DNA of 64,000 bases from Pseudoduganella namucuonensis (GTDB lineage: Bacteria > Pseudomonadota > Gammaproteobacteria > Burkholderiales > Burkholderiaceae_D), in NCBI RefSeq assembly GCF_900116645.1, contig NZ_FPBO01000029.1, forward strand, positions 1-64,000. The letters are read 5' to 3'. A program made the position numbers and the translations under genes. Below the pieces are notes generated by a model that had not been told where the DNA came from, did not search any database, and saw only the letters and a list, made by a program, of their open reading frames with translations. Position 1 is the first letter of the stretch; each line of letters opens with the position of its first letter. This document shows, in pieces, positions 17,869-28,216 of the stretch.

Positions 17869-19134
17869 ATGACCAGCAGGCAGTCCCAATACGCTTTCCT
17901 GTGCACTTACATGTTCGGGTATTTCTTCGCCCAGGCGATGAGCGTATCGCTGCTTGCCCTTTGGCTGCGCTCCACGCTGCAGTTGAACGGGACCGAGACC
18001 GGAATCGTGTTTTCCGCCAACTTCACCGCCGCCATGTGCTCGCAACCGGTGTACGGCTACCTGTCCGACAAGGCCGGCATGCGCAAGCATATCCTGTGGG
18101 TGGTGGCGATCCTGGTCATGCTGTCCGGCCCGTTCCTGGTGCATGTCTACAGCCCCCTGCTGAAGACCCACCTCTTGCCGGGCGCGGCGCTGGGCGGCGT
18201 CTACCTGGGCATCACCTTCATCGCGGGCGGCTACGCGGTCGAGTCCTACGTCGACCGGGTCGGCCGCGCCTGCGGCTTTGAATACAGCCGCGTGCGCATG
18301 TTCGGTTCGCTCGGCTTTGCCAGCGCCGTTTGCTTCAGCGGGCGCCTGTTCAGTATCGATCCAAACATCAACTTCTACCTGGGCTCGGCGGCCGGCCTGG
18401 CGCTGGTGGCGCTGATGCTGATGTGGCGCATCCCGGCGCCGGCGGCGGCCCTTGGTCCGGCCGCGCGCGTGGGCATTGCGGACGCGCTCGGCGTCCTGCG
18501 CGACAGGCACTTCTGGCGCTTCATGCTGTTTGTGCTGTCGGTCACCAATGTCTATCTGGTATTCGACCAGCAATTTCCCAGTTATTTCGCTTCGCTGTTC
18601 CCGACCAGGGAGGAGGGCGCGGCGATGTACGGCTACCTGAACTCGGTGCAGATCTTCCTCGAGGCGGGCGGCCTGTTCCTGGCGCCGCTGCTGGTCAGGC
18701 GCATCGGCGCCAAGAACGGCCTGCTGCTGGCCGGCGCCATCATGCTGATCCGGATCGCGGGATCCAGCCTGGCGGTGGGCCCTCTGTCCATATCCTGCAT
18801 GAGATTGCTGCATTCGGTCGAGGTGCCGATCATCCTGGTCTCCGTGTTCCGCTATATCGCCTGCCATTTCGACCATCGCCTGGCCTCGACCGTGTACATG
18901 GTGGGCTGGAGCTTCGGCCACTCGATCGGCCTGGCCCTGCTGTCGCCGATGGTCGGCAAATGCTACGATCTGTTCGGTTTTCAGCGGGTCTACCTGCTGC
19001 TGGCGGCCCTCGGCCTGGTATTCCTGATCCTGTCCGCCTGGGGGCTGGAAGACACCCCCGCGGAGCGTTCCGACGCCGGCGCGCCGCTTGCCTCCCACCC
19101 CTGCGTCGAGGACAGGCGTGACACGAGCTTGTAG
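17869..19134 (+). CDS. LacY-type oligosaccharide:H+ symporter (MFS)
   Basis: This 421-residue, 12-helix permease belongs to the LacY family. Residues equivalent to those of E. coli LacY are in place: E125 and R143 (LacY E126, R144), and the proton-relay set R295, H315 and E318 (LacY R302, H322, E325). LacY E269, a sugar contact, aligns with isoleucine, and LacY N272 with E265, so proton coupling is kept but the sugar is probably not lactose. Next to GH31 and GH43, isoprimeverose or another short xylo- or arabino-oligosaccharide is plausible. Its 3' end overlaps the convergent LacI gene by 145 bases. Confidence 0.87.
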   Translation: MTSRQSQYAFLCTYMFGYFFAQAMSVSLLALWLRSTLQLNGTETGIVFSANFTAAMCSQPVYGYLSDKAGMRKHILWVVAILVMLSGPFLVHVYSPLLKTHLLPGAALGGVYLGITFIAGGYAVESYVDRVGRACGFEYSRVRMFGSLGFASAVCFSGRLFSIDPNINFYLGSAAGLALVALMLMWRIPAPAAALGPAARVGIADALGVLRDRHFWRFMLFVLSVTNVYLVFDQQFPSYFASLFPTREEGAAMYGYLNSVQIFLEAGGLFLAPLLVRRIGAKNGLLLAGAIMLIRIAGSSLAVGPLSISCMRLLHSVEVPIILVSVFRYIACHFDHRLASTVYMVGWSFGHSIGLALLSPMVGKCYDLFGFQRVYLLLAALGLVFLILSAWGLEDTPAERSDAGAPLASHPCVEDRRDTSL

Positions 19135-20132
19135 GGCAGCAGCCTGTGCTCCACGACGCTCGGCTGCCGCTTGCGCTGGCAACGGATCTGTTCGCAAATA
19201 AGTTCGACCGCAACCTGCCCCATCTCGCTGATCGGCTGGTGCACCGTGGTCAGGTTCGGCCATACCGTGGTGGCCAATGGCGTATCGTCGAATCCGCACA
19301 CCGCCAGGTCCCCGGGTACGTCGAGCCGCATGCCGTGGGCCACCGCCACCACCGCGGCCGCCATGTCGTCGTTACAGGCGAATATGGCGCTCGGCCGATC
19401 GCTTTGCTCCAGCAGGCCACGCGCCGCGGCCAGCCCCGACCGGTACGTGAACATGCCGTCCGCGACCCGGTCCGGCGCCACTGGCAAGCGGGCTTCCCCC
19501 ATCGCGTCCAGAAACGCCCGGTGGCGCAGCTGGGCGGGCGTGTGCCTCGGATCCCCCTTGATGAAGGCGATGTCCCGGTGCCCGAGCGAGATCAGGTGGC
19601 GGACCATCGACAACGCGCCGTCATAGTCGTCGATGCGTACCGCCGATGTCGACTTGCTGGGCCGTGCGGTCGCCACCGCCACCGCGGGTATGTCCAGTTC
19701 AGCCAGCAGCTTCAGCACGGGACGGGAGTCGCACAGCGGCGGCGTCAGCAGGATCCCGTGCACGCCGCTCGCGATGAGGTGGTCGATGGCGGCGCGCCAT
19801 CCGAGCTGGCCCGCGCATTTCTCCAGTATCAACTGGGTCCCGCTTGAACTGCACCGGTCCAGCGCGCCGACCAGGAAGGCGCTCAGGAACGCCGCGCTCG
19901 GATTGCTGTACAGCAGGCCGATGCGCAGGCTGCCGACGCGCGCCGCGCGCGCGGCCACGTTGACTTCATACCTCAGTTGCGCGACGGCGGTGGCCACGCG
20001 TTGGCGCGTCTCGTCGCTGACGCGTTTGGTGCCGTTGATGACCCGCGAGACAGTCATCGCCGACACCCCGGCCAGGCGGGCCACGTCATACAGGGTGGCG
20101 TCGCCCTGGAGTGTTTTTTGTTGTTCAGTCAT
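18990..20132 (-). CDS. LacI-family transcriptional regulator (first of two)
   Basis: The 380-residue regulator has the LacI helix-turn-helix at the N-terminus ('TLYDVARLAGVSAMTVSRVI') and a ribose-binding-like sensor domain ending at about residue 340 ('LPYKLVSRLSS'). About 38 further residues are encoded inside the convergent permease gene, an extension not normal for the family; the true ancestral stop may have been lost. It starts at the ATG at 20132, with a GTG nine bases upstream as an alternative; neither has a strong ribosome-binding site. It is divergent from the second LacI gene, with candidate operators in the shared promoter region. Confidence 0.88.
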   Translation of the reverse strand: MTEQQKTLQGDATLYDVARLAGVSAMTVSRVINGTKRVSDETRQRVATAVAQLRYEVNVAARAARVGSLRIGLLYSNPSAAFLSAFLVGALDRCSSSGTQLILEKCAGQLGWRAAIDHLIASGVHGILLTPPLCDSRPVLKLLAELDIPAVAVATARPSKSTSAVRIDDYDGALSMVRHLISLGHRDIAFIKGDPRHTPAQLRHRAFLDAMGEARLPVAPDRVADGMFTYRSGLAAARGLLEQSDRPSAIFACNDDMAAAVVAVAHGMRLDVPGDLAVCGFDDTPLATTVWPNLTTVHQPISEMGQVAVELICEQIRCQRKRQPSVVEHRLLPYKLVSRLSSTQGWEASGAPASERSAGVSSSPQADRIRNTRPRAASSR

Positions 20133-20180
20133 CGTTTGCACGGGGTTCTCGAGGCCAGAGGGGAGGGTGGGGGTGGATTT

Positions 20181-20196
20181 TCGTTAACGATACCAC
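20181..20196. promoter_or_regulatory. Weak LacI-type operator upstream of the first lacI-like gene
   Basis: The right arm, CGATACCA, matches the locus consensus TTGGTATCGATACCAA exactly; the left arm matches only 4 of 7 bases. It lies about 50 bases upstream of the minus-strand LacI start, where autoregulation would be expected. Confidence 0.3.
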
Positions 20197-20322
20197 TTTT
20201 TTGGGCCATATCACAGACCGGATCGGCATCCTGGCGGGATTTCCATTGCCGCCACGCCTGCGGTTCGTTGCGCGCCCCATGCGGCGCCGGGAGGTCCTGG
20301 CGGGTATCGGACGGAATTTGGA

Positions 20323-20338
20323 TTGGTATCGGTACCAA
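20323..20338. promoter_or_regulatory. LacI-type operator between the two lacI-like genes
   Basis: TTGGTATCGGTACCAA differs from a perfect TTGGTATCGATACCAA palindrome at one base and is flanked by a further A/T pair. It lies about 90 bases upstream of the second LacI gene. Similar sites precede the TonB receptor, so one of the two LacI proteins probably binds here. Confidence 0.6.
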
Positions 20339-20430
20339 TCTTCCCCGCCGGGCGTGCCCGTTGAGAGCGGGTTACATCCGTGCTAAAGTTGGTGCGTTTC
20401 GCAATTCTCCTGGCACCCCTCGACTTTTCA

Positions 20431-21474
20431 ATGACCAAATCCAAGCCGCCTCACGCCCCTTCCAGCATCACCTTGCACGACGTCGCCGCCCGCGCGGGCG
20501 TGTCGGCGATGACCGCCTCGCGCGCGCTCAGCGGAGAGGGCGCCGTTTCCCGCCGCAGCAAAAGCAAGGTCATGGCGGCGGCCGTCGCCCTGGACTACGT
20601 CCCGAACGTCTCGGCCCGGGTGATGCGTGGCGCGCGTTCCAACGTGCTTGGCATCATGCTCAACGACCTGACGTCGGCGCACCTCAGCGCCAGCGTGATG
20701 GAGATCAGCAAGGCGGTGCGCAGTCACAACCGCGATCTGGTGATCTACAACATGTTCTACACCAACGAGGCCCCTCGCGAGGGATCCAGCGTGAACCTGC
20801 TCGGCGGCGTATGCGATGGTTTCCTGGTCCTGCAAGGCATCACCGATAATCTGCTGCGCGTGCTGGAGAAGAGCCCGAAACCTATCGTCCTCGTCAACTT
20901 CTGGCGCACGCCCACCAGTCTGCCCGTGGTGCGGGCCGATAATTTCATCAGCGCCCGCGACGCCGTCCGCCACCTCCTCGAACTGGGCCACAAGCGCATC
21001 GCCTTCATCGGCGGCACGCAGAACTCGGGCCAGAGCAGCCAGCGCCAGCAAGGCTACATGGCCGCCCTGGCCGAGCAAGGCATCCAGCCGCCGCCGCAAT
21101 GGCTGGAAACCGGCAACTTCAGCCACCTGTCCGGCCTGGAGGCGGGGAAGCGCCTGTTGAATTTACGGGAACGGCCAACCGCCATCTTCGCCGCCAGCGA
21201 CATGGTGGCCTTCGGCGTCATGGAGGCGGCCCGCGCCGCGGGCCTGCGCCTGCCGCAGGACCTGTCCATAGTCGGATACGACGACACCGATGCGGCCGCG
21301 CTCGCCGATCCGCCCCTGACCAGCATTCGCCCGCCGCTGCAACGCCTGGCCGAAGCGGCCGTGCAGGAATTGATCGCGCGGATTGAGAATTCATCACAAC
21401 AACACTCCTGCATCGAGCTGCCGAGCGAGGTCGTGATTCGCGCCTCGACGGCGCCGTGCATCGTACGCCGCTGA
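20431..21474 (+). CDS. LacI-family transcriptional regulator (second of two)
   Basis: This is a 347-residue LacI-type repressor. The helix-turn-helix ('TLHDVAARAGVSAMTASRAL') runs from about residue 14, and the hinge is followed by 'NVLGIMLNDLTSAHLSASVM', the start of the sensor domain. The C-terminus has the usual 'IVGYDDTDAAALADPPLTSI' segment. It lies just upstream of the TonB receptor gene, whose promoter carries three matching operators, so it probably represses receptor transcription until a sugar is bound. The ATG at 20431 gives a normal N-terminus but lacks a clear ribosome-binding site; GTG at 20380 is an alternative. Confidence 0.89.
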   Translation: MTKSKPPHAPSSITLHDVAARAGVSAMTASRALSGEGAVSRRSKSKVMAAAVALDYVPNVSARVMRGARSNVLGIMLNDLTSAHLSASVMEISKAVRSHNRDLVIYNMFYTNEAPREGSSVNLLGGVCDGFLVLQGITDNLLRVLEKSPKPIVLVNFWRTPTSLPVVRADNFISARDAVRHLLELGHKRIAFIGGTQNSGQSSQRQQGYMAALAEQGIQPPPQWLETGNFSHLSGLEAGKRLLNLRERPTAIFAASDMVAFGVMEAARAAGLRLPQDLSIVGYDDTDAAALADPPLTSIRPPLQRLAEAAVQELIARIENSSQQHSCIELPSEVVIRASTAPCIVRR

Positions 21475-21491
21475 TCCCGCGACCTGGCAAG

Positions 21492-21524
21492 GCGGGGCGC
21501 CAAGCCCGCGGGATGGCGCCCCGC
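21492..21524. terminator. Strong stem-loop after the second lacI-like gene
   Basis: An 11-base perfect stem (GCGGGGCGCCA with TGGCGCCCCGC) encloses an 11-base loop that is itself partly self-complementary. It begins 17 bases after the LacI stop. There is no following T-run, so intrinsic termination is likely but not certain. The rest of the 412-base gap to the receptor gene holds its promoter and operators. Confidence 0.5.
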
Positions 21525-21625
21525 GGCGCCCGCGCCCGCCCTTCGTTTCCCTGATTCCCGCGGCCGGCGGGCGTCGCGCGCAAGCGACATCGGCCGGGCT
21601 CTCGTTCTTCGCGCCAAGATTTTAC

Positions 21626-21653
21626 TAGACATACTCTGTTTATTACATATAAT
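21626..21653 (+). promoter_or_regulatory. Sigma70-type promoter of the TonB receptor gene
   Basis: TAGACA and a perfect TATAAT are separated by 16 bases in a locally AT-rich stretch. The predicted start falls near 21660, exactly where the first LacI-type operator begins, so repression by blocking initiation is expected. This leaves a leader of about 225 bases. Confidence 0.5.
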
Positions 21654-21662
21654 GGACACGTT

Positions 21663-21678
21663 CTGTTATCGATACCAA
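21663..21678. promoter_or_regulatory. LacI-type operator O1 of the TonB receptor gene
   Basis: CTGTTATCGATACCAA matches TTGGTATCGATACCAA at 14 of 16 positions and overlaps the predicted transcription start. Its centre is 28 bases from the next site, allowing cooperative binding. Confidence 0.5.
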
Positions 21679-21690
21679 ATTCGCTTGAAA

Positions 21691-21706
21691 TTGGTATCGA
21701 TACCGA
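21691..21706. promoter_or_regulatory. LacI-type operator O2 of the TonB receptor gene
   Basis: TTGGTATCGATACCGA matches the locus consensus at 15 of 16 bases and contains the perfect 12-base palindrome GGTATCGATACC. Its centre is 100 bases from the third site, compatible with looping by a tetramer or paired dimers. Confidence 0.65.
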
Positions 21707-21790
21707 AAAATTGACTTTGTCAGTGTGGTATGGTAATTGCGGCGGAAAAGACGCTATTTCGCATCCAAATGCGGCGCGATGGATGCGCGA

Positions 21791-21806
21791 TTGGTATCGA
21801 TACCGA
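21791..21806. promoter_or_regulatory. LacI-type operator O3 of the TonB receptor gene
   Basis: This is an exact second copy of the O2 16-mer, with the same following AA, lying 81 bases before the receptor start codon. An identical duplicated operator in the leader suggests roadblock or looping repression. Confidence 0.65.
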
Positions 21807-21886
21807 AAGTTGCCTTTGCAATAAATATGATAAGGAAAGCCGAAAAGCTGTCCATATATATCCAAATTTAGAGAGAGACGAAGTAG

Positions 21887-24847
21887 ATGAATACGAAACT
21901 CAAGTTGTCCCTTAAGGCCACCGGCATCGCACTTGCGGTAAGCCAGGCATTCGCGCCGAACGCAATGGCGCAGGCAGCCGCGGATGAATCGGCGGTCATC
22001 GTCGTGAAGGGTATCCGCGCCAGCGCGCGCTCGTCGGTGGCGATCAAGCGCGACACGATGGAAGTGGTCGATTCGATCACCGCGGACGATATCGGCAAGC
22101 TGCCCGACCCGAACGTGGCCGAAACGCTGACCCGTATTCCCGGCGTGCAGGGTTACCGCTTCGGCGGCGAAGGCGCTTCGCCGTCCGGCAACGGTTCCGG
22201 CCTGGGCATTCGCGGCTTGACGGGACAGACGGCGTCGGTCATGAACGGCCGGAAGTTCTTCACCGCCGGCAGCCGCGAATACAACATCGAAGGCGCGATC
22301 CCGGGCATGATCGCCGGCGTCGACGTCTACAAGAATCCTTCGGCCGAGCACATCGAAGGCGCAATCGGCGGCCTCATCAATATCCGCACCCGCAATCCGA
22401 GCGACTTCAAGGGTTTCACCGCCGCGCTGAACGCCAACCTCCGCTACAACGATCTTGAAAAGCAAAAAGACCCGGAACTGTTCGGTCTGATCGCCAACCG
22501 CTTCGATCTGGGCGGCGGCTCGCGCATCGGCGTGATGGCCGCGGTGGCTTACCAGAAGAGCGCCGGCCGATCCGACAGCACCGCGGGCAACCGCGGCCCG
22601 GACTACCGCCGCGTCGTGCGCGCCGATAGCGCCGAATACGCGTCCCTGGCGGCCGCGAACACGGGCAACAACCCGAACCTGCCATCGTCGACGTATGCCG
22701 GCCGCAAGGACGTCAGCTATCTGGCTGGCGTGCCGACCTTCCCGACCTCGTCCACGGTTGGCCGGAACATGCCGAACACGGCAGGGCTGAGCGCCGATCA
22801 GATCAGCAATATCGTCGCCCAGCCCGGGATGCTCGCCAACGTGTTCCAGGAAACCATCATGCGCGAGCGCAGGGGCTTGAACCTGGCGGCCGACTATCGC
22901 GTCAGCAACACCTTGCGCTTCTTTACGGAATTCAACTACACCTACTACCTGTACCACCAGAATTATCGCTTCAACTTCATTGACAACGGCACCCACGTGC
23001 AAAATCTGCAGACCGCGCCGTTCCCAATGACCGAGGGCCGGGCCAACCGCAACTGGAATGGCGGCAGCGACGACGTGCTGAGCGCCAATCGCGTCATGAG
23101 CGGCACCTTCCTCAACTCGTCGCTCAGGCCATGGGGGGGCGACGAACACACCCCCTACAGGACCGGGATCGCGGTGGCGGGTGCCGAGTGGAGCCCGACC
23201 AGCGATCTGTCGCTCAAGGGCGATTTCAATATCATCCGATCGGATAAAAAACAGGACAACCGCAGGGTCGAGATGGCTGGCGCGGCCGGCAAGCTCTGGG
23301 ACGTGTCGCGCTTCGCCGAGGGCGAGACGAATCGGATCGGTTTCAGCGGCCCGAGCCTGTCCGATCCGGCCAACTTCGTCTTCTCCAACTACGAAAGCGC
23401 CGCCTACAATACCTGGGACGACAAGGGCCACGCGGCCTCGCTCAGCGGCGTCTATTCCCTGGATAATGGGCCGTTCAGCCACCTGAAGTTCGGCACCCGC
23501 TTTGCGACCCAGGAAAGCATGTTCAAGAACTTTGGCTTCGGCGGCAGACGGCTGACGACCAACGGCAAGGACCTCGCCGCCGACCGGTCGAACGGCATCC
23601 TGGTCTCGACCAAGCCGGGCGTACTGCAAAACGCGCCGACCAACTACATGGACGGCAGAGCCGGCTTTTCGGGCGGCTATGTCGTGTACTCGCCCGACGC
23701 CTTGCTGGGCAACCAGGTCGCGCAACAATTCCCGAACGCAGGCATTCCGGCCGAGGGCGCCTATGTTGAAAACGCGTGGGGTCGCCGCTTCATGACCGAA
23801 GACACGCTGGCAGGCTATCTGACCGGCGAATTCAGCGCGCTCGACGAGCGCGTCAAGGGTAGCGTCGGCGTTCGCGTCGTCCGTACCGAGACGTCGGCGA
23901 CGGCGCGCGTCGCCAGCCCGACGATTGCCAACACCTTCGTCGACCACACCGAGACCAGTTCCTACAACAACGTCCTGCCGACGTTCAACGCCACCTACAC
24001 CATCGCGCCGGATTTCCTGGCACGGTTCGCCTATGGCCGCGGCATGACCCGTCCTAACCCGGATCTGCTCAATCCAGCCATCTCGGTCAACACGGTGAAC
24101 GGCACCGGTAGCATGGGCAACACGGCACTGCGTCCGCAGGTCGCCGACAGCTTCGATTTGTCGCTCGAGCGCTACTTCAGCGGGACGAACTATGTGTCTG
24201 CCGCGGTGTTCGCAAAGAACATTGATGGATTCTTCAATAAAGTGTCGAATTGCAGGACGGTCGACGTTTATCCGGCGTATGCGGGCATCGAGAACAACGG
24301 CTGCGCGCCAGGTCAGTACCTCATTTCGCAAGACATCAACGCCGAGAAGGGCTGGGCGCGCGGCGTCGAGCTGGCGGGCCAGTGGTTCTTCGATGCCAAG
24401 GACAATTGGCTGCGCGACTTCGGCGTGGCCGCGTCCTATACGTTTGTCGACACCTCCAACCCGATCAACATTGGCGACTCCGTGAACAAGCGCATCGTCG
24501 ATACGATACAGCCGTTCGTGTCCAAGCACAGCTACAGCCTCTCCGGCCTGTACGAGGGCAAGAAGCTGTCGGGGCGCGTCGTGTACACCTGGCGTTCGTC
24601 CCAGCAACTGGGAAACATTGGACAGGGTCCGATCGGCGGTTCCTATGTCAATCCGTATGGCATTCTCGACGCCTCTCTCAACTACGCGATCGACGATCAT
24701 CTGACCCTGTCCGTGAGCGCCTCGAACCTCACCAACGTCACGCCGCAGCGCATGATTGGCGAAGCGCAAACCCATGAGACGGGCATGGGGGCCCAACTCA
24801 TGGCCAACGGCCGCATGTTCGCCGCTGGCTTGCGCTACAAGTTCTAA
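21887..24847 (+). CDS. TonB-dependent outer-membrane receptor (carbohydrate uptake type)
   Basis: This 986-residue receptor has a signal peptide cleaved after 'APNAMAQA' and the 'VIVVKGIRASARSS' N-terminal stretch typical of large sugar-type TonB receptors of proteobacteria. The plug domain follows ('VVDSITADDIGKLPDPNVAE', 'GLGIRGLTG', 'GAIGGLINIRTRNP'). A 22-strand barrel ends in '...AAGLRYKF' with the terminal aromatic needed for outer-membrane assembly. There is no SusD gene, as usual for proteobacteria. Three LacI-type operators precede it and GH51 genes follow it, so it most likely imports arabino- or xylo-oligosaccharides. The ligand is inferred from neighbours. Confidence 0.92.
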   Translation: MNTKLKLSLKATGIALAVSQAFAPNAMAQAAADESAVIVVKGIRASARSSVAIKRDTMEVVDSITADDIGKLPDPNVAETLTRIPGVQGYRFGGEGASPSGNGSGLGIRGLTGQTASVMNGRKFFTAGSREYNIEGAIPGMIAGVDVYKNPSAEHIEGAIGGLINIRTRNPSDFKGFTAALNANLRYNDLEKQKDPELFGLIANRFDLGGGSRIGVMAAVAYQKSAGRSDSTAGNRGPDYRRVVRADSAEYASLAAANTGNNPNLPSSTYAGRKDVSYLAGVPTFPTSSTVGRNMPNTAGLSADQISNIVAQPGMLANVFQETIMRERRGLNLAADYRVSNTLRFFTEFNYTYYLYHQNYRFNFIDNGTHVQNLQTAPFPMTEGRANRNWNGGSDDVLSANRVMSGTFLNSSLRPWGGDEHTPYRTGIAVAGAEWSPTSDLSLKGDFNIIRSDKKQDNRRVEMAGAAGKLWDVSRFAEGETNRIGFSGPSLSDPANFVFSNYESAAYNTWDDKGHAASLSGVYSLDNGPFSHLKFGTRFATQESMFKNFGFGGRRLTTNGKDLAADRSNGILVSTKPGVLQNAPTNYMDGRAGFSGGYVVYSPDALLGNQVAQQFPNAGIPAEGAYVENAWGRRFMTEDTLAGYLTGEFSALDERVKGSVGVRVVRTETSATARVASPTIANTFVDHTETSSYNNVLPTFNATYTIAPDFLARFAYGRGMTRPNPDLLNPAISVNTVNGTGSMGNTALRPQVADSFDLSLERYFSGTNYVSAAVFAKNIDGFFNKVSNCRTVDVYPAYAGIENNGCAPGQYLISQDINAEKGWARGVELAGQWFFDAKDNWLRDFGVAASYTFVDTSNPINIGDSVNKRIVDTIQPFVSKHSYSLSGLYEGKKLSGRVVYTWRSSQQLGNIGQGPIGGSYVNPYGILDASLNYAIDDHLTLSVSASNLTNVTPQRMIGEAQTHETGMGAQLMANGRMFAAGLRYKF

Positions 24848-24864
24848 GACGCGAGCATAAGGTT

Positions 24865-24894
24865 ACCTCGAAATACCTGGTGGCTATTCGAGGT
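24865..24894. terminator. Stem-loop after the TonB receptor gene
   Basis: ACCTCGAA and TTCGAGGT form a perfect 8-base stem (extended by A-T pairs) 17 bases after the receptor stop. No T-run follows, so it may be a terminator or a 3'-end stabilising hairpin that lowers expression of the downstream GH51 genes relative to the receptor. Confidence 0.4.
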
Positions 24895-24972
24895 GCCCAT
24901 AAATCGCAGACGCCCGAGCCGGCCCGCAGTCGGGGGCCGGCTCGCCTGCATTCAACAACACAAGGACTGCCC

Positions 24973-26469
24973 GTGAAGCACCTCCAATTCCCCATCATGG
25001 CCGCGGGCCTGTTGGTGGCCGCGTCGGCCTGGGCCGCGCAAACCGTGGACATCGAAATCGATGCGGGACACCCGGGACCGGTCATCAGCAAGAATCTGTA
25101 CGGCCATGCGGCCGCGGATGGCCATGCCGGCAATTTCGGCGGCATGTGGGTCGGTCCCCGGTCGAAAATTCCCAACATCAAGGGCTGGCGCAAGGATGTG
25201 GTGGCCGCGCTGAAGGAGTTGCGCGTGCCGGTGCTGCGCTGGCCGGGCGGCTGCTCCGCGGACGAGTACAACTGGCGCGACGCTATTGGACCGCGCGGCA
25301 AGGCCACGGACGGCAACGCGGTCGGCACGCACGAGTTCTTCGACTTGGTCGAGCTGCTCGGCGCCGACGCTTACGTGAACGGCAATGTCGGCACCGGTTC
25401 GCCTCGCGAAGCGGCCGATTGGGTCGAATACATGGCCGCGCCGAGCGGTTCGACGCTGGCCCGATTGCGGACGAAAAACGGCCGCGCCAAGCCATTCAAA
25501 GTGGCCTACTTCGGCGTTGGCCGCGCGCCTTGGGGCTGCGGCGGCAACATGACGCCGCAATACTATGCGGACCTGTACAACCAATACGCGGTCTTCATCC
25601 GGGGAAAGAGCAACGAGCCGCCCAAGCTCATCGCCAGCGGCGGCGGCGCGGAATGGACCGATGAACTCAGTACCAAAAAACGTATCCGCGATTACCGCGA
25701 CGGCATCAGCGCGCACCGTCCACCAACTGCGACTGTAGCCAACGACAGCGGGAGCGCGGCGCCCGACTTGGGCGAGGCGCGGTGGATCGCCGCCTTGAAC
25801 CGGGCCTGGCAGATCAACGAGTTCATCGACAGCAATGTCGCCATGCTCGACAAGAACGATGCGACGAAAAAAACCTCCCTCGCGATAGGCGAATGGGACG
25901 GGGGCGGCGCCGCGGCGCGGCAGCGGCCGCAGCCGAACGCACTGGGCGACGCGCTCGTGGCGGCCCTGCATTTCCACGCCTTCCATGCCCATGCGGGCCG
26001 CCTGAGCATGGCCAACATTGCTCAGCAGGCCCCACGCCAGGACATGATCCAGGCCGAAAGGAGCACGATGGTGCTGACGCCGACGTATCACGCGTTCAGG
26101 ATGCACGTGCCGTTCCAGGATGCGGTCTCGCTTCCGGTCAAGCTCGACAACAACCCGACGTATGGCCTGGGCGGCATTGCGCTTCCCACTGTCAGCGCCT
26201 CGGCCGCGCGCGCCATGGACGGCAAGCTGTATCTGTCGCTCGTCAACGCCAATCCGAAGGAAGCCGTGGCGGTCGCCGTCAGCGTGGCGGGTGTGGTGGC
26301 GAAAGCGGCCAACGGCAGCGTGCTGACGGCCAGCGCCATGGATGCCCACAACAGCGTCGCATCGCCCGGTTCGGTTGCGCCCGCGCCGTTCACGGCGCGC
26401 GGCGGGCAAGGCAAGTTGCTCCTGACGCTCAAGGCAAAGTCGGTCACCGTACTGGCGATCGACGAATAA
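24973..26469 (+). CDS. GH51-like alpha-L-arabinofuranosidase paralogue lacking the catalytic acid/base
   Basis: This 498-residue secreted protein is a full-length paralogue of the next gene and has a signal peptide (cut after 'SAWAA'). The fold-wide motifs are present ('VLRWPGGCSADEYNWRDAIG', 'AVGTHEFFDLVELLGADAYVNG' split by normal variation). The GH51 'GNENWGCGG' motif reads 'GVGRAPWGCGG', so the acid/base Glu is Ala185 and the neighbouring Asn is Arg. The conserved 'HYYTVPG' strand is also replaced ('HRPPTAT'). The nucleophile-equivalent E307 remains. A GTG start at 24973 follows AAGGA. It is an open, intact frame, so a pseudoenzyme or binding protein is more likely than a decaying gene, though recent decay cannot be excluded. 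Confidence 0.85.
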   Translation: MKHLQFPIMAAGLLVAASAWAAQTVDIEIDAGHPGPVISKNLYGHAAADGHAGNFGGMWVGPRSKIPNIKGWRKDVVAALKELRVPVLRWPGGCSADEYNWRDAIGPRGKATDGNAVGTHEFFDLVELLGADAYVNGNVGTGSPREAADWVEYMAAPSGSTLARLRTKNGRAKPFKVAYFGVGRAPWGCGGNMTPQYYADLYNQYAVFIRGKSNEPPKLIASGGGAEWTDELSTKKRIRDYRDGISAHRPPTATVANDSGSAAPDLGEARWIAALNRAWQINEFIDSNVAMLDKNDATKKTSLAIGEWDGGGAAARQRPQPNALGDALVAALHFHAFHAHAGRLSMANIAQQAPRQDMIQAERSTMVLTPTYHAFRMHVPFQDAVSLPVKLDNNPTYGLGGIALPTVSASAARAMDGKLYLSLVNANPKEAVAVAVSVAGVVAKAANGSVLTASAMDAHNSVASPGSVAPAPFTARGGQGKLLLTLKAKSVTVLAIDE

Positions 26470-26544
26470 ACCGGGGAAACGACAGCCGCGTGGGCATGCG
26501 GCGGCATGCCTCCCCACCGCTATTCATTAGAGGAAGCAAAAGAA

Positions 26545-28095
<1,551 letters not shown>

Positions 28096-28216
28096 AAAAC
28101 TTAGAAGGGCAAGGCGCAGGTCAACAGTGCGCTTTTTTAAGCGCGACGGTCTCTTGAAGATAGAAGAAGGGCGTCGGCGTTAACACTCGGGGAGTTCCAA
28201 TTGAAGGAGCATAAAA

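Noticed and set aside
21218-24796. A 1192-codon minus-strand open frame opposite the TonB receptor
   Set aside because: It is antisense to a clear receptor gene, has no family motifs or ribosome-binding site, and long antisense frames are expected in GC-rich DNA with strong third-position GC.
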